This document shows, one piece after another, positions 46,769-57,879 of a DNA stretch of 64,000 nucleotides. The DNA is taken from assembly GCF_029625335.1 (NCBI RefSeq), contig NZ_CP121111.1, positions 310,001-374,000 on the forward strand, written 5' to 3'. This stretch comes from Flavobacterium nitratireducens (GTDB lineage: Bacteria > Bacteroidota > Bacteroidia > Flavobacteriales > Flavobacteriaceae). A model generated the notes under the pieces. The model did no database searches and had not been told where the DNA came from. It saw nothing but the letters and a program-made list of their open reading frames with translations. A program made the translations under genes and the position numbers. Numbering within the stretch: the stretch's first letter is position 1; every line of letters begins with the position of its first letter.

Positions 46769-47403
46769 ATGAAATATTTTAGTCTTATTGCTTTGTCTTT
46801 TTTGTTTTCTTGCGGAAATAAAGAAGATGTTTTACTTCCTAAATCGGATACTACTGTGGTTAATGATGTTCAAGATCATTCACCAATTTATTTGTTTTTT
46901 AGAGAACAAAATAACGATACACTAGTCGAAGTCAATAGAAACAATAGTATTATTACAACCAATTGGATTTTTAATATAGACAAACGATTACCATTAAAAA
47001 TGGTTATTCCTGAGGTAATCAAGTTGCAGGAAAAAAACGAAAAGAAAAAGCGCATAAAAACGAAAAGGCTGAGAATTATTATGCTTATGCCGATTCTATC
47101 AAGAAAAATATGGCTTTTATTCCTTTTACAAAAGTGAATTATTATCTTAGAAAACCTAAAAAAAATGATTTTGTTATTGCTTTTAAAAAAGGGAGTGATA
47201 AGGTTTCTCTTAACGGAAGATTTGTAAAAAGATCAGATTTATTACAGGAGTTTTTTAGTATTCAGTTTATAATTAAACCTCGTTTTGTAGTTCAATTTGA
47301 TAAAAACATGTCTTATGGAGAATACATTCAAAACAAGATTTTATTACGAAAATTTGATTTGTATAATGTGAATCCCATTTCTCCTAACGAGTTTGTTAAT
47401 TAA
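46769..47403 (+). CDS. Hypothetical lipoprotein, apparent frameshift
   Basis: From ATG 46769 (MKYFSLIALSFLFSCGNKED) the product has a lipoprotein signal with lipidated Cys15. An upstream ATG at 46760 would add three residues. The frame is lost at A7 (47031-47037). With eight A residues it reads KLQEKKRKEKAHKNEKAENY, then NMAFIPFTKVNYYLRKPKKN, and continues to the stop at 47403 for 211 residues. As given, two separate frames end at 47137 and 47403. Family not recognised. Likely co-transcribed with folP. Confidence 0.75.
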
Positions 47404-47450
47404 AGTTATGTGTTAAGTGTTATGAGTTTTAGGTTAGGATTGTGTATTAA

Positions 47451-47534
47451 TTCTGCCTTCTAACTTCTAGCTTCTAACTCCTAATTTCTAATTTCTAACT
47501 TCTGCCTTCTAACTTCTAACTTCTAACTTCTATT
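47451..47534. repeat. Heptad tandem repeat (TTCTAAC), about 12 copies
   Basis: Twelve consecutive 7-bp units: TTCTGCC, TTCTAAC, TTCTAGC, TTCTAAC, TCCTAAT, TTCTAAT, TTCTAAC, TTCTGCC, then three TTCTAAC and TTCTATT. The last unit includes the rlmH stop codon (47530-47532). A degenerate version precedes it at 47405-47450. Similar heptads are common in flavobacterial intergenic regions. Confidence 0.9.
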
Positions 47535-48003
47535 GATGGTGATAAGGTTCGTTTCTTAAAATCGTAAAACCTCGATATAGTTGTTCGATGAAAAATAAAC
47601 GTACCATTTGGTGAGAAAAAGTCATTTTAGAAAGTGAAATTTTCCCTTGTGCTTTAGCATAAACAGTATCCGAAAAACCATAAGGCCCTCCAATTACAAA
47701 AACTAAGGTTTTAATTCCTGAATTCATTTTCTTTTGTAATTCTTCCGAAAACCCTAAGCTTGAGAAGTTTTTTCCGTTTTCATCCAATAAAATTAATTGA
47801 TCTGATGAACCAATTTTGGACAAAATTAATTCGCCTTCTTTTTCTTTTTGTTGGCTTTCGGATAAGTTTTTTACATTTTTAATATCAGGAATAATTTCCA
47901 AATCAAATTTGATATAAAAAGACAAACGTTTGGTGTAGTCGTCAATTAAACTTTGTAATGCTTTGTTATCTGTTTTGCCAATGGCGAGAAGTTTGATGTT
48001 CAT
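47530..48003 (-). CDS. rlmH: 23S rRNA (pseudouridine(1915)-N(3))-methyltransferase
   Basis: A 157-residue SPOUT-class methyltransferase that methylates pseudouridine 1915 in helix 69. FVIGGPYGFSDTVYAKAQGK is the trefoil-knot SAM-binding region and LSKMTFSHQMVRLFFIEQLY the conserved C-terminal helix. It ends YHHQ. The stop lies inside the heptad repeat. Confidence 0.96.
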   Translation of the reverse strand: MNIKLLAIGKTDNKALQSLIDDYTKRLSFYIKFDLEIIPDIKNVKNLSESQQKEKEGELILSKIGSSDQLILLDENGKNFSSLGFSEELQKKMNSGIKTLVFVIGGPYGFSDTVYAKAQGKISLSKMTFSHQMVRLFFIEQLYRGFTILRNEPYHHQ

Positions 48004-48056
48004 TTGAATGATGATTTTCGAAGCTGCAAAGATATAAAACCAGTGCTTTTTATTTT

Positions 48057-48512
48057 TTATTTTGGGTTGTTTGTAGTGATAACAAATACAATTAAAATAG
48101 AATCTGTAGTATTTGTTAAGGAGTGAAAACCTTCGCCACTCATCGCAGTAATACTTCCTTTTTTTAGATTTTTTTTACGAATGATACCGTCTTTTTTAGT
48201 CATTTCAAGATATTCGCCTTCGCCATGCATAACAATATATAATTCTTCCTCATTTCGAGTTCCATGAGTGTGAAAACCCGCTTGGTCGCCTTTATTTAAA
48301 AAGACCATATAAGCCCCAATACGGTTGTTGGTTAATTCCCCTTCGTTAAACATTTGCAACAAATAAACAATTCCATTTCCTCCGTACATTGGATCGCGTT
48401 TGTCTACTCTCACAACGGTTCTTTCTGGCTTATTGAAAGGGGTAACACTAAGATCGATATATTGAGACACTAATTTGATTATTTCGTTGTTTTCAGCGGT
48501 GATATCAGTCAT
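48057..48512 (-). CDS. Cupin domain-containing protein
   Basis: A 151-residue single cupin. The first motif GDQAGFHTHGTRNEEELYIV has metal-binding His, His and Glu residues; the second, with GEGFHSLTNTTDS, supplies a further His. No catalytic family is implied by the rest of the sequence. It may bind a sugar or small metabolite. It lies 53 bp upstream of rlmH. Confidence 0.8.
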   Translation of the reverse strand: MTDITAENNEIIKLVSQYIDLSVTPFNKPERTVVRVDKRDPMYGGNGIVYLLQMFNEGELTNNRIGAYMVFLNKGDQAGFHTHGTRNEEELYIVMHGEGEYLEMTKKDGIIRKKNLKKGSITAMSGEGFHSLTNTTDSILIVFVITTNNPK

Positions 48513-48670
48513 TTTGCAATGGTTTTCTTTGTGATGCTTATATTTTTTTCAAATGTAAAACATAAATTGCTTTTCAAAATTACTTTGGAATAATTTTGGT
48601 TGGAATAGAAACAAATTTTCAATTCCACAAAATATGTTCTACTTTAGCAAGATATAAATTTATAGTAGAA

Positions 48671-49531
48671 ATGATTAGCGAAGCACAATTTCAAAACGAG
48701 TTAGAACTATTAATAGCAAATGCCATTCGTGAGGATGTAGGAGATGGAGATCATAGTTCATTAGCCTGTATTCCTTCATCAGCGCAAGGTAAAGCCAAAC
48801 TTTTAGTGAAAGACAAAGGAATTATTGCTGGAGTAGAATTTGCTAAAATGATTTTTAATTATGTTGACGCTAATTTGAAAGTGGAAACTTTTATCGAAGA
48901 TGGAACTCCAGTGCAATATGGAGATGTGGTTTTTCATGTTTCTGGAAGTTCACAATCTATTTTAAAGGCAGAGCGAATGGTTTTGAATTCAATGCAAAGA
49001 ATGTCGGCAATTGCAACTAAAACGAATAGTTATGTACAATTGTTAGAAGGTACTAATACTAAAATTTTAGATACAAGAAAAACAACCCCTGGTTTTCGTG
49101 TAGCCGAAAAATGGGCAGTGAAAATTGGAGGAGGGGAGAACCATCGTTTTGCTTTGTATGATATGGTGATGCTAAAAGACAATCATATTGATTTTGCTGG
49201 AGGAATTGCTTTGGCTATTGCAAAAACCAAGGCATATTTGAAAGAGACTAACCGTGATTTAAAAATTATTGTTGAGGCAAGAGACCTTGATGAAGTAAAG
49301 GAAATTGTTGCAGCAGGTGGTGTTTACCGTATTCTTTTAGATAATTTTGATTACGAAATGACTAAAGAGGCTGTTGCTTATATTGGAAATGCTTCAATGA
49401 CAGAGTCATCCGGAAATATCAATGAAGAAACGATTCGTTTGTATGCCGAATGTGGTGTTAATTATATTTCTTCTGGAGCATTGACCCATTCTATTTATAA
49501 TATGGATTTGAGTTTAAAGGCAATCGAATAA
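48671..49531 (+). CDS. nadC: Carboxylating nicotinate-nucleotide diphosphorylase
   Basis: About 286 residues from ATG 48671 (MISEAQFQNELELLIANAIR). The upstream ATG at 48596 would add 25 residues not typical of the family. It converts quinolinate and PRPP to nicotinate mononucleotide in de novo NAD synthesis. Conserved blocks are REDVGDGDHSS, ILDTRKTTPGFRVAEKWAVK, MVMLKDNHIDFAGG, IVEARDLDEVKEIVAAG and VNYISSGALTHS. Confidence 0.97.
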   Translation: MISEAQFQNELELLIANAIREDVGDGDHSSLACIPSSAQGKAKLLVKDKGIIAGVEFAKMIFNYVDANLKVETFIEDGTPVQYGDVVFHVSGSSQSILKAERMVLNSMQRMSAIATKTNSYVQLLEGTNTKILDTRKTTPGFRVAEKWAVKIGGGENHRFALYDMVMLKDNHIDFAGGIALAIAKTKAYLKETNRDLKIIVEARDLDEVKEIVAAGGVYRILLDNFDYEMTKEAVAYIGNASMTESSGNINEETIRLYAECGVNYISSGALTHSIYNMDLSLKAIE

Positions 49532-49556
49532 TTGCCAAAGAAAATACAATTAATTA

Positions 49557-50492
49557 ATGTCAGTAGAAATAGAAGAAAGGCTAAGAAAAATTCCAGTAGT
49601 TCGCAATTTTGTCAATTGGTCAAAAAAAGTGAAGTTGAAAAGACTAAGCGGGATGCCTTTGTATGATTTATTAGAATTGTACATCATTGGACTTACCGAA
49701 GGTGCTTTGTCTAATCGTGCGGGAGCGATTGCATTTAGTTTTTTTATGGCATTGTTTCCTTTTGCATTATTTATTTTAAACTTAATACCTTATATTCCTA
49801 TTGAGGGTTTTCAAGATGATTTTTTAGAATTTGTTGCCGATGGGGTTCCTCCCAATATTTTTTATGCTATTAAAAATATCATTAACGATATCTTGCATAA
49901 TAGTCACTCTGGATTAGTTTCTTCAGGTTTTTTATTATCCATTTTGTTGATGGCTAATGGATTGAATGCTATTTTAGGAGGTTTTGAAAATTCTAAGCAC
50001 GTATTAGTTAAACGAGGATTTTTACATCAATATTTAGTAGCCTTAGGGATGTCATTGTTTATGGCTTTTTTGTTAATACTTACTGTGGCAATAATTGTGG
50101 TTTTTGAGGTTGCAATTCAACATCTCAATGAAAAAGATTTTTTAAGCGAAAAAATTCCGATGATTGTAATGGGACGTTATGCTTTTTTGATTTTGATGAT
50201 TTTAATTACGACTTCTGTGCTGTTTAAATTTGGAACTAAAAATCAAGAGAATCGTTCTTTTATATCCATAGGTTCTGTGTTTACTACTATTTTAACGATT
50301 ATTAGTTCTTATTTCTTCGGGGTTTGGGTAATTAAGTTTTCAAAATACAATGAATTGTATGGTTCTATAGGAACATTACTAATTGTTATGTTTTACATTT
50401 GGATTAACTGTATGATATTATTGCTTGGTTTTGAGTTGAATGAGGTAATGAATAAATTAAAAAAGAGGAAAGAGCATTCTCTGGTACATTAA
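49557..50492 (+). CDS. YihY/virulence factor BrkB family membrane protein
   Basis: A 311-residue inner-membrane protein with about six membrane segments. AGAIAFSFFMALFPFALFIL and LYGSIGTLLIVMFYIWINCM are typical YihY/BrkB sequences. The family was once called RNase BN by error; its real function is unclear, probably transport-related. It lies 26 bp after nadC and 51 bp before priA. Confidence 0.92.
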   Translation: MSVEIEERLRKIPVVRNFVNWSKKVKLKRLSGMPLYDLLELYIIGLTEGALSNRAGAIAFSFFMALFPFALFILNLIPYIPIEGFQDDFLEFVADGVPPNIFYAIKNIINDILHNSHSGLVSSGFLLSILLMANGLNAILGGFENSKHVLVKRGFLHQYLVALGMSLFMAFLLILTVAIIVVFEVAIQHLNEKDFLSEKIPMIVMGRYAFLILMILITTSVLFKFGTKNQENRSFISIGSVFTTILTIISSYFFGVWVIKFSKYNELYGSIGTLLIVMFYIWINCMILLLGFELNEVMNKLKKRKEHSLVH

Positions 50493-50542
50493 TAGGGTTT
50501 GTGGAGAGTAGGTTTTTAATAGTAAAGAATAAGTAATAATAG

Positions 50543-52996
50543 ATGTATTTTGTTGAAGTAATTTTGCCATTAGCACTCGCTAAGACCTTTACCTATAGTG
50601 TTTCTGAAGCAGAATACCATTATATACAAAAAGGAATGCGTATAGCGGTTCCATTTGGGAAAAGTAAAATATACACTGCTTTAGCAATCGATTTACATCA
50701 AAACCAACCCCTTTTATACGAAGCAAAAGAAATTCATCAAATCTTAGATGAAAAACCTATTGTTGCTGAAAATCAAATTAAACATTGGCAATGGATTGCT
50801 TCTTATTATATGTGTGCCATCGGCGATGTGTATCGTGGTGCAATTCCTAGTGCATTGTTATTGGAAAACGAAACTTTGATTACTCAAAAAGTAGGAGGTT
50901 TTGTGGATGAAAGTTTGTTAACTGACGATGAGTTTTTGGTCTTTCAGGCGTTGCAACAACAATCTTCTTTGCGAGTACAAGATGTGATGGGAATTTTGAA
51001 TAAAAAAAATATTTTTCCCATTATTCAAAAAATGATTGATAAGAATATTGTGGTTTTGCAAGATGAAATTCAAGAATCGTATAAGCCTAAATTAGTTCGA
51101 TATATTCGATTACATTCCCAGTACGAATCTAATGAAGGATTATCTCAATTATTAGAAGTTTTAAAAAATGCTGCAAAACAAAGAGAAATTGTACTTTCTT
51201 ATTTTCAACTTAGTGCTAGAAATCATAATAAGCCCATTGTTGTAAAAGAATTAACCGAAGCATCAGGTAGTACAGCGGCGGTAGTAAAGGCTTTAATTGA
51301 AAAGCAAATTTTAGAGGATTATTTCATTCAAGAAGATCGAGTAAATTTTACAGGTGAATCTAACGATGCATTATTAAAATTAAGTGATGCGCAACTTCAA
51401 GCTTTTAATGGAATTAAAAACAGTTTCTTAGATAAAGAAGTTTGTTTGTTACACGGAGTGACTTCAAGTGGAAAAACAGAAATTTACATTAAGCTGATAG
51501 AAGATTATTTAGCAACTGGACAACAAATATTGTATTTGTTACCAGAAATTGCTCTTACCACTCAATTGGTTTCTCGTTTGCAGGCGCATTTTGGAAACAA
51601 AGTGGCGGTTTTTCACTCCAAATACAATAATAATGAACGAGTAGAAGTTTGGAATCAGGTTTTAAGTAATTCAGAAAAAGCACAAATTGTAATAGGAGCT
51701 CGTTCGGCATTATTCTTACCTTTTTCTAATCTAGGTTTTATTATTGTTGATGAAGAACACGAGCAAACTTTTAAGCAAATGGATCCTGCGCCTAGATATC
51801 ACGCCCGTGACGCTGCAATTGTGTTGGCTAGTTTTTTTCAAGCAAAAGTTTTGTTAGGTTCGGCTACGCCAAGTATAGAGTCCTATTATAATACTACAAT
51901 AGGGAAATATGCTTTAGTGGAACTTAAAGCGCGTTATGGAAATGTAATGTTGCCAGAAATCGAATTAGTTGATTTAAAGGATAAGTATTTTCGAAAGCGA
52001 ATGACGGGGCATTTTAGTGATGTTTTAATCGATGCGATAGCGACAGCTGTATCTTCGGGAGAACAGGTGATATTGTTCCAAAATAGGAGAGGGTATTCGC
52101 CTTTGTTAGAATGTATGACTTGTGGTCATGTTCCTCAATGTCAACAATGCGATGTGAGTTTAACCTATCACAAGCATAAAAACGAATTGCGTTGTCATTA
52201 TTGTGGCTATTCGATTGCTAAACCTACCCGTTGTCATAGCTGTTCAGGAATTGATTTAACGACTAAAGGATTTGGTACTGAGCAAATTCAACAAGAATTG
52301 ATTCAATTATTTCCAGAACGGAAAATAGGTAGGATGGATCAAGATACTACTCGAGGAAAATTTGGGTTTGAAAAAATTATCGATAGTTTCAAAAACAGAG
52401 AAATTGATATTATGGTTGGTACCCAAATGTTAGCAAAAGGATTGGATTTTGATAATGTGAGTTTGGTAGGAATCATGAATGCAGATAATATGCTTTATCA
52501 TCCTGATTTTAGAGCTTTTGAAAGAAGCTTTCAAACCATGGTACAGGTAGCTGGGCGTGCAGGTCGTTCAGAAAAACAAGGAAAAGTAATTATTCAAACC
52601 TATAATCCGCTACATAATACGATTCAACAAGTCACTAATAATGATTACTTAGGAATGTATAAAGAACAATTGTATGATCGTTTAATTTATAAATATCCGC
52701 CATATTTTAGAGTTATTAAATTAAGTTTAAAACATCGCGACTTTAATAAATTAAAAGAAGCTTCTATGTGGTTGTATCAAGTTCTATTTCAAAATTTAGG
52801 GATTCCAGTTCTTGGGCCAGAGGAGCCACCTATTAATAGAATCAGGAATGAATATATCAGAACTATAATGGTAAAAATTCCTCAAGAGGTCTCTGTATTG
52901 GGTACAAAAAAAACTATCCAAAAAATATTGAATAGTTTTGAGAGTGTAGCTGCTTTTAGAGCTGTAAAAGTTACTTTAAATGTAGACTTTTATTAA
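50543..52996 (+). CDS. priA: Primosomal protein N' (replication restart helicase PriA)
   Basis: An 817-residue superfamily 2 helicase that reloads the replisome at stalled forks. The N-terminal DNA-binding domain (FVEVILPLALAKTFTYSVSE) is followed by Walker A LLHGVTSSGKTEIYIKLIED and the DEEH box FIIVDEEHEQTF. The zinc-binding cysteines are CMTCGHVPQCQQCD and CHYCGYSIAKPTRCHSC. The C-terminal helicase lobe contains MLAKGLDFDNVSLVGIMNAD and QVAGRAGRSEKQGKVIIQTY. Convergent with the LytTR gene, which lies 7 bp away. Confidence 0.97.
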   Translation: MYFVEVILPLALAKTFTYSVSEAEYHYIQKGMRIAVPFGKSKIYTALAIDLHQNQPLLYEAKEIHQILDEKPIVAENQIKHWQWIASYYMCAIGDVYRGAIPSALLLENETLITQKVGGFVDESLLTDDEFLVFQALQQQSSLRVQDVMGILNKKNIFPIIQKMIDKNIVVLQDEIQESYKPKLVRYIRLHSQYESNEGLSQLLEVLKNAAKQREIVLSYFQLSARNHNKPIVVKELTEASGSTAAVVKALIEKQILEDYFIQEDRVNFTGESNDALLKLSDAQLQAFNGIKNSFLDKEVCLLHGVTSSGKTEIYIKLIEDYLATGQQILYLLPEIALTTQLVSRLQAHFGNKVAVFHSKYNNNERVEVWNQVLSNSEKAQIVIGARSALFLPFSNLGFIIVDEEHEQTFKQMDPAPRYHARDAAIVLASFFQAKVLLGSATPSIESYYNTTIGKYALVELKARYGNVMLPEIELVDLKDKYFRKRMTGHFSDVLIDAIATAVSSGEQVILFQNRRGYSPLLECMTCGHVPQCQQCDVSLTYHKHKNELRCHYCGYSIAKPTRCHSCSGIDLTTKGFGTEQIQQELIQLFPERKIGRMDQDTTRGKFGFEKIIDSFKNREIDIMVGTQMLAKGLDFDNVSLVGIMNADNMLYHPDFRAFERSFQTMVQVAGRAGRSEKQGKVIIQTYNPLHNTIQQVTNNDYLGMYKEQLYDRLIYKYPPYFRVIKLSLKHRDFNKLKEASMWLYQVLFQNLGIPVLGPEEPPINRIRNEYIRTIMVKIPQEVSVLGTKKTIQKILNSFESVAAFRAVKVTLNVDFY

Positions 52997-53003
52997 TATT
53001 TTT

Positions 53004-53699
53004 TTAAGCGTAAGAAAGAGCTTTGATTAAATCTTCTTTCTTGTTTCTACTTAAAGGAATTTTAGTGGTTCCAATTTCAGCAAATTTACTATTGAAACGT
53101 TCAACTTTGTCAATGTTTATAATGTAGGATTTATGAACACGTACAAATTTTTTCCTTGGCAAGTCATTTTCAAAAGATTTCATGGTAGAAAGCACTAAGT
53201 GGCTATCGTCTTCAGTAACTACTCTGACATAATCTCCAAAAGCTTCTATCCATTTAATTCTAGCAGTGAATATTTTTAACTTTTTTAAATTACTTTTTAT
53301 AAAGATGTGTTCTCCTTCTTCTTCTTTAATATCTTGTTTAAGAAGATATAGGTCTAAAGCTCTTTTTACAGAAGCATTAAAACGATCTACAGCGATAGGT
53401 TTTTGTAGATAATCAGTTGCGTCATAATCAAAAGCTTTTAAGGCATATTCAGCCTTTGAAGTAATAAAAATAATTTGTGGTTTGGTTTTTAGACCATCTA
53501 AAAAGTCAAAACCACTAATAACAGGCATTTCTATATCAAGGTATATAAGGTCTACATTGTTTACAGACATGCAGCTCTTAGCTTCAATTGCATTAGAAAA
53601 ATCCCCCACTAAGTGTAGGTTTGGGTGATTATTTACTAATTTTGCGATGATCATCCTTTGTATCGAACTGTCATCAACTACGACACAATTTAGTTTCAT
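53004..53699 (-). CDS. LytTR-family response regulator
   Basis: A 231-residue two-domain regulator. The receiver domain (1-120) has the acidic pair in VVDDS, the phospho-acceptor D55 (LIYLDIEMPV) and the conserved lysine in LQKPIAV. The C-terminal LytTR DNA-binding domain (about 135-230) contains IKWIEAFGDYVRVVTEDDSH and FVRVHKSYIINIDKV. No LytS-type kinase is adjacent, so its partner is elsewhere. Confidence 0.93.
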   Translation of the reverse strand: MKLNCVVVDDSSIQRMIIAKLVNNHPNLHLVGDFSNAIEAKSCMSVNNVDLIYLDIEMPVISGFDFLDGLKTKPQIIFITSKAEYALKAFDYDATDYLQKPIAVDRFNASVKRALDLYLLKQDIKEEEGEHIFIKSNLKKLKIFTARIKWIEAFGDYVRVVTEDDSHLVLSTMKSFENDLPRKKFVRVHKSYIINIDKVERFNSKFAEIGTTKIPLSRNKKEDLIKALSYA

Positions 53700-53825
53700 A
53701 ATTATTTGAATTATAGATTTGGTAGTGTAAAATTAAATACATTTTTTTAAAAAACTAATGTTTGTCGATTTTTTTTGCATTACATCGAATAAAAGTATAT
53801 TACATCGATATTTTTTAAAATTAAA

Positions 53826-53856
53826 TTTGGTGGTTGAATAAAAAGAACTATTTTTG
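53826..53856 (+). promoter_or_regulatory. Bacteroidota promoter of the rpsF operon
   Basis: TTTG at 53826-53829 and TATTTTTG (TAnnTTTG) at 53849-53856 are separated by exactly 19 bp, matching the Bacteroidota housekeeping consensus. The rpsF ATG is 31 bp beyond. Confidence 0.75.
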
Positions 53857-53886
53857 CAGCCAATTTAACAAAATAAATTATTTCTT

Positions 53887-54228
53887 ATGAATCATTATGA
53901 AACTGTTTTCATTTTAAATCCCGTTTTATCTGATGTTCAGGTAAAGGAAACAGTAAGCAAATTTGAAGATTTTCTTACTAGTAGAGGAGCAGAAATGGTA
54001 GCTAAAGAGGATTGGGGTCTTAAAAAAATGGCTTACGAAATCCAAAACAAAAAATCTGGTTTTTACCATTTATTCGAATTCAAAGTAGCTCCTGAAGTAT
54101 TAGTAGCTTTTGAAACTGAATTTAGACGTGACGAAAGAGTTATGCGTTTCTTAACTGTAAGTCTTGACAAACATGCTATCTCTTGGGCTGAAAGAAGAAG
54201 AGCAAAACTTAAATCTCAAAAAGCTTAA
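53887..54228 (+). CDS. rpsF: 30S ribosomal protein S6
   Basis: A 113-residue protein beginning [20 protein letters not shown]. It contains [20 protein letters not shown] and [20 protein letters not shown], the alpha-beta fold of S6, which pairs with S18 in the small subunit. First gene of the rpsF-rpsR-rplI operon; no ssb or priB gene lies between, as in other Bacteroidota. Codon use is highly biased. Confidence 0.98.
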   Translation: MNHYETVFILNPVLSDVQVKETVSKFEDFLTSRGAEMVAKEDWGLKKMAYEIQNKKSGFYHLFEFKVAPEVLVAFETEFRRDERVMRFLTVSLDKHAISWAERRRAKLKSQKA

Positions 54229-54233
54229 TTATC

Positions 54234-54530
54234 ATGGCAACATTACAACAATCTGCTTCAGGAAAAAAAGACGGAGATATCAGATATCTTACTCCTTTAA
54301 ATATCGAAACTAACAAAACTAAAAAGTATTGTCGTTTCAAAAAATCAGGTATCAAATATGTAGATTATAAAGATGCTGATTTCTTATTGAAATTTGTAAA
54401 CGAGCAAGGTAAAATTTTACCACGTCGTTTAACTGGTACTTCTTTGAAATACCAAAGAAAAGTGTCTGTAGCTGTAAAAAGAGCTCGTCACTTAGCTTTA
54501 ATGCCATATGTGGCTGACTTATTAAAATAA
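54234..54530 (+). CDS. rpsR: 30S ribosomal protein S18
   Basis: A 98-residue protein with the S18 core: [40 protein letters not shown] and [18 protein letters not shown]. It binds with S6 near the mRNA exit of the 30S platform. It starts 5 bp after rpsF. Confidence 0.98.
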   Translation: MATLQQSASGKKDGDIRYLTPLNIETNKTKKYCRFKKSGIKYVDYKDADFLLKFVNEQGKILPRRLTGTSLKYQRKVSVAVKRARHLALMPYVADLLK

Positions 54531-54544
54531 TAATAATTAATTAA

Positions 54545-54573
54545 GTTGTTGCCTCGCCGTTGGCGGGCTAACT
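54545..54573 (+). repeat. GC-rich inverted repeat between rpsR and rplI
   Basis: TTGCCTCGCCGTTGGCGGGC stands out in AT-rich sequence and can fold as a short hairpin (GCC…GGC with flanking pairs), 30 bp before rplI. It may tune L9 expression or be a dispersed repeat. Confidence 0.5.
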
Positions 54574-54595
54574 TCTAAAATACAAGGACAACAAC

Positions 54596-55039
54596 ATGGA
54601 ACTTATTTTAAAGAAAGACGTTCAAAACTTAGGTTTTAAAGATGATATCGTAACAGTAAAAAACGGATACGGTCGTAACTACTTAATCCCACAAGGATTT
54701 GCTCAGTTAGCTACTGCTTCTGCTAAAAAAGTATTAGCTGAAAACCTAAAACAAAGAGCGCACAAAGAAGCTAAAATTATTGCTGATGCTAAAGCTACTG
54801 CTGAAGCTTTGAAAGCTCTTGAAATTAAAATCGCTGCTAAAGCAGGAGGTGAAAAATTATTTGGTTCAATCACAAATGTTGACATCGTTGAAGCTTTAGA
54901 AAAAGCAGGTCAAACTATCGAAAGAAAATTCATCACTAGTGGAATTGTAAAACGTACTGGAAAATATTCAGCTACAGTAAGATTACACAGAGATGTTATT
55001 GTTGACTTACCTTACGAAATTGTTGCTGAAAAAGCTTAA
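54596..55039 (+). CDS. rplI: 50S ribosomal protein L9
   Basis: A 147-residue protein. The N-terminal RNA-binding domain is MELILKKDVQNLGFKDDIVT followed by NGYGRNYLIPQGFAQLA. A long connecting helix rich in Ala and Lys and the C-terminal domain (GGEKLFGSITNVDIVEALEK) follow. Last gene of the rpsF operon, ending at a strong terminator. Confidence 0.98.
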   Translation: MELILKKDVQNLGFKDDIVTVKNGYGRNYLIPQGFAQLATASAKKVLAENLKQRAHKEAKIIADAKATAEALKALEIKIAAKAGGEKLFGSITNVDIVEALEKAGQTIERKFITSGIVKRTGKYSATVRLHRDVIVDLPYEIVAEKA

Positions 55040-55059
55040 TTTCTTATCACTTATACTAA

Positions 55060-55089
55060 AATCCCGATGCAAATCGGGATTTTTTTTTA
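55060..55089 (+). terminator. Terminator of the rpsF-rpsR-rplI operon
   Basis: AATCCCGAT and ATCGGGATT form a perfect 9-bp stem with a GCAA tetraloop followed by a long T-run. Confidence 0.93.
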
Positions 55090-55175
55090 ATCTGAATTTA
55101 ATTTCAGATTCTTTTTTTAAGTATTATAATGGTTTCGAGATCTAAAATATAGATACTGAAATAAATTTAGCATTA

Positions 55176-55649
55176 ATGAAATATTCAAGATTAACTAAAG
55201 AACAGTTTGAAGAATTACATCCAGAGTTTACTAATTTTTTAGCGACTCAATCTATTGATAAAGCGGAGTGGGATAAAATTAAAGTTGAAAAACCAGAAGT
55301 GGCAGAGCAAGAATTAGATGTTTTTTCTGATTTGATTTGGGAAGGAGTTTTATCAAAAGCGGAATATTTAGAGCATTTTTCTAAAAATCATATTTTCTTG
55401 TTTCAAGCATTTGATAGCTACGTGCAGTCAATTGTTTTAAAGTCCTTAGTTCCAGAAGTAGACTTTTTGACGAAAGAAGGTTTGCAATGGCTTAGTGATA
55501 ATATGTTTACCGAAACTATTGAAATGAAAGTAGGTAAAAAGGTGTTTACGGAAGAGCGAAATACATCAATTTTTTCATTAATTCAACAAGGCGCTTTTTT
55601 GAGCGACGGACAATTATTTAAACAAATAAATTCTATTATTGAATCTTAA
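55176..55649 (+). CDS. DUF6495-type protein
   Basis: A 157-residue acidic, probably helical cytosolic protein: MKYSRLTKEQFEELHPEFTN, then FSDLIWEGVLSKAEYLEHFS and HIFLFQAFDSYVQSIVLKSL. This pattern is found in Flavobacteriaceae next to ligA and I believe corresponds to DUF6495. No enzymatic motif is visible. It lies 75 bp before ligA. Confidence 0.75.
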   Translation: MKYSRLTKEQFEELHPEFTNFLATQSIDKAEWDKIKVEKPEVAEQELDVFSDLIWEGVLSKAEYLEHFSKNHIFLFQAFDSYVQSIVLKSLVPEVDFLTKEGLQWLSDNMFTETIEMKVGKKVFTEERNTSIFSLIQQGAFLSDGQLFKQINSIIES

Positions 55650-55706
55650 AATAAGATGTTTTTTATATTAAATTGGTTATTTTAGTGCGCTGTTTGCAGT
55701 AACTAA

Positions 55707-57731
<2,025 letters not shown>

Positions 57732-57879
57732 TTGTATTCCAAGGAGTGTTATTTGCATTTTTTGATGAAAAATGTGTTAAGAATATAACAAATAGTTTTA
57801 AATCATCATTATACTTTTTTAGATTTGCCACCTTTAGTCTGACTTAATTAATTAATTTTGTTTGCTTATAAAATAAGTT

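Noticed and set aside
47451..47534. Possible CRISPR array
   Set aside because: The units are 7 bp and contiguous, without spacers, and no cas genes are near.
49557..50492. Assignment as ribonuclease BN
   Set aside because: This family label is a historical error; the protein is a YihY/BrkB membrane protein.
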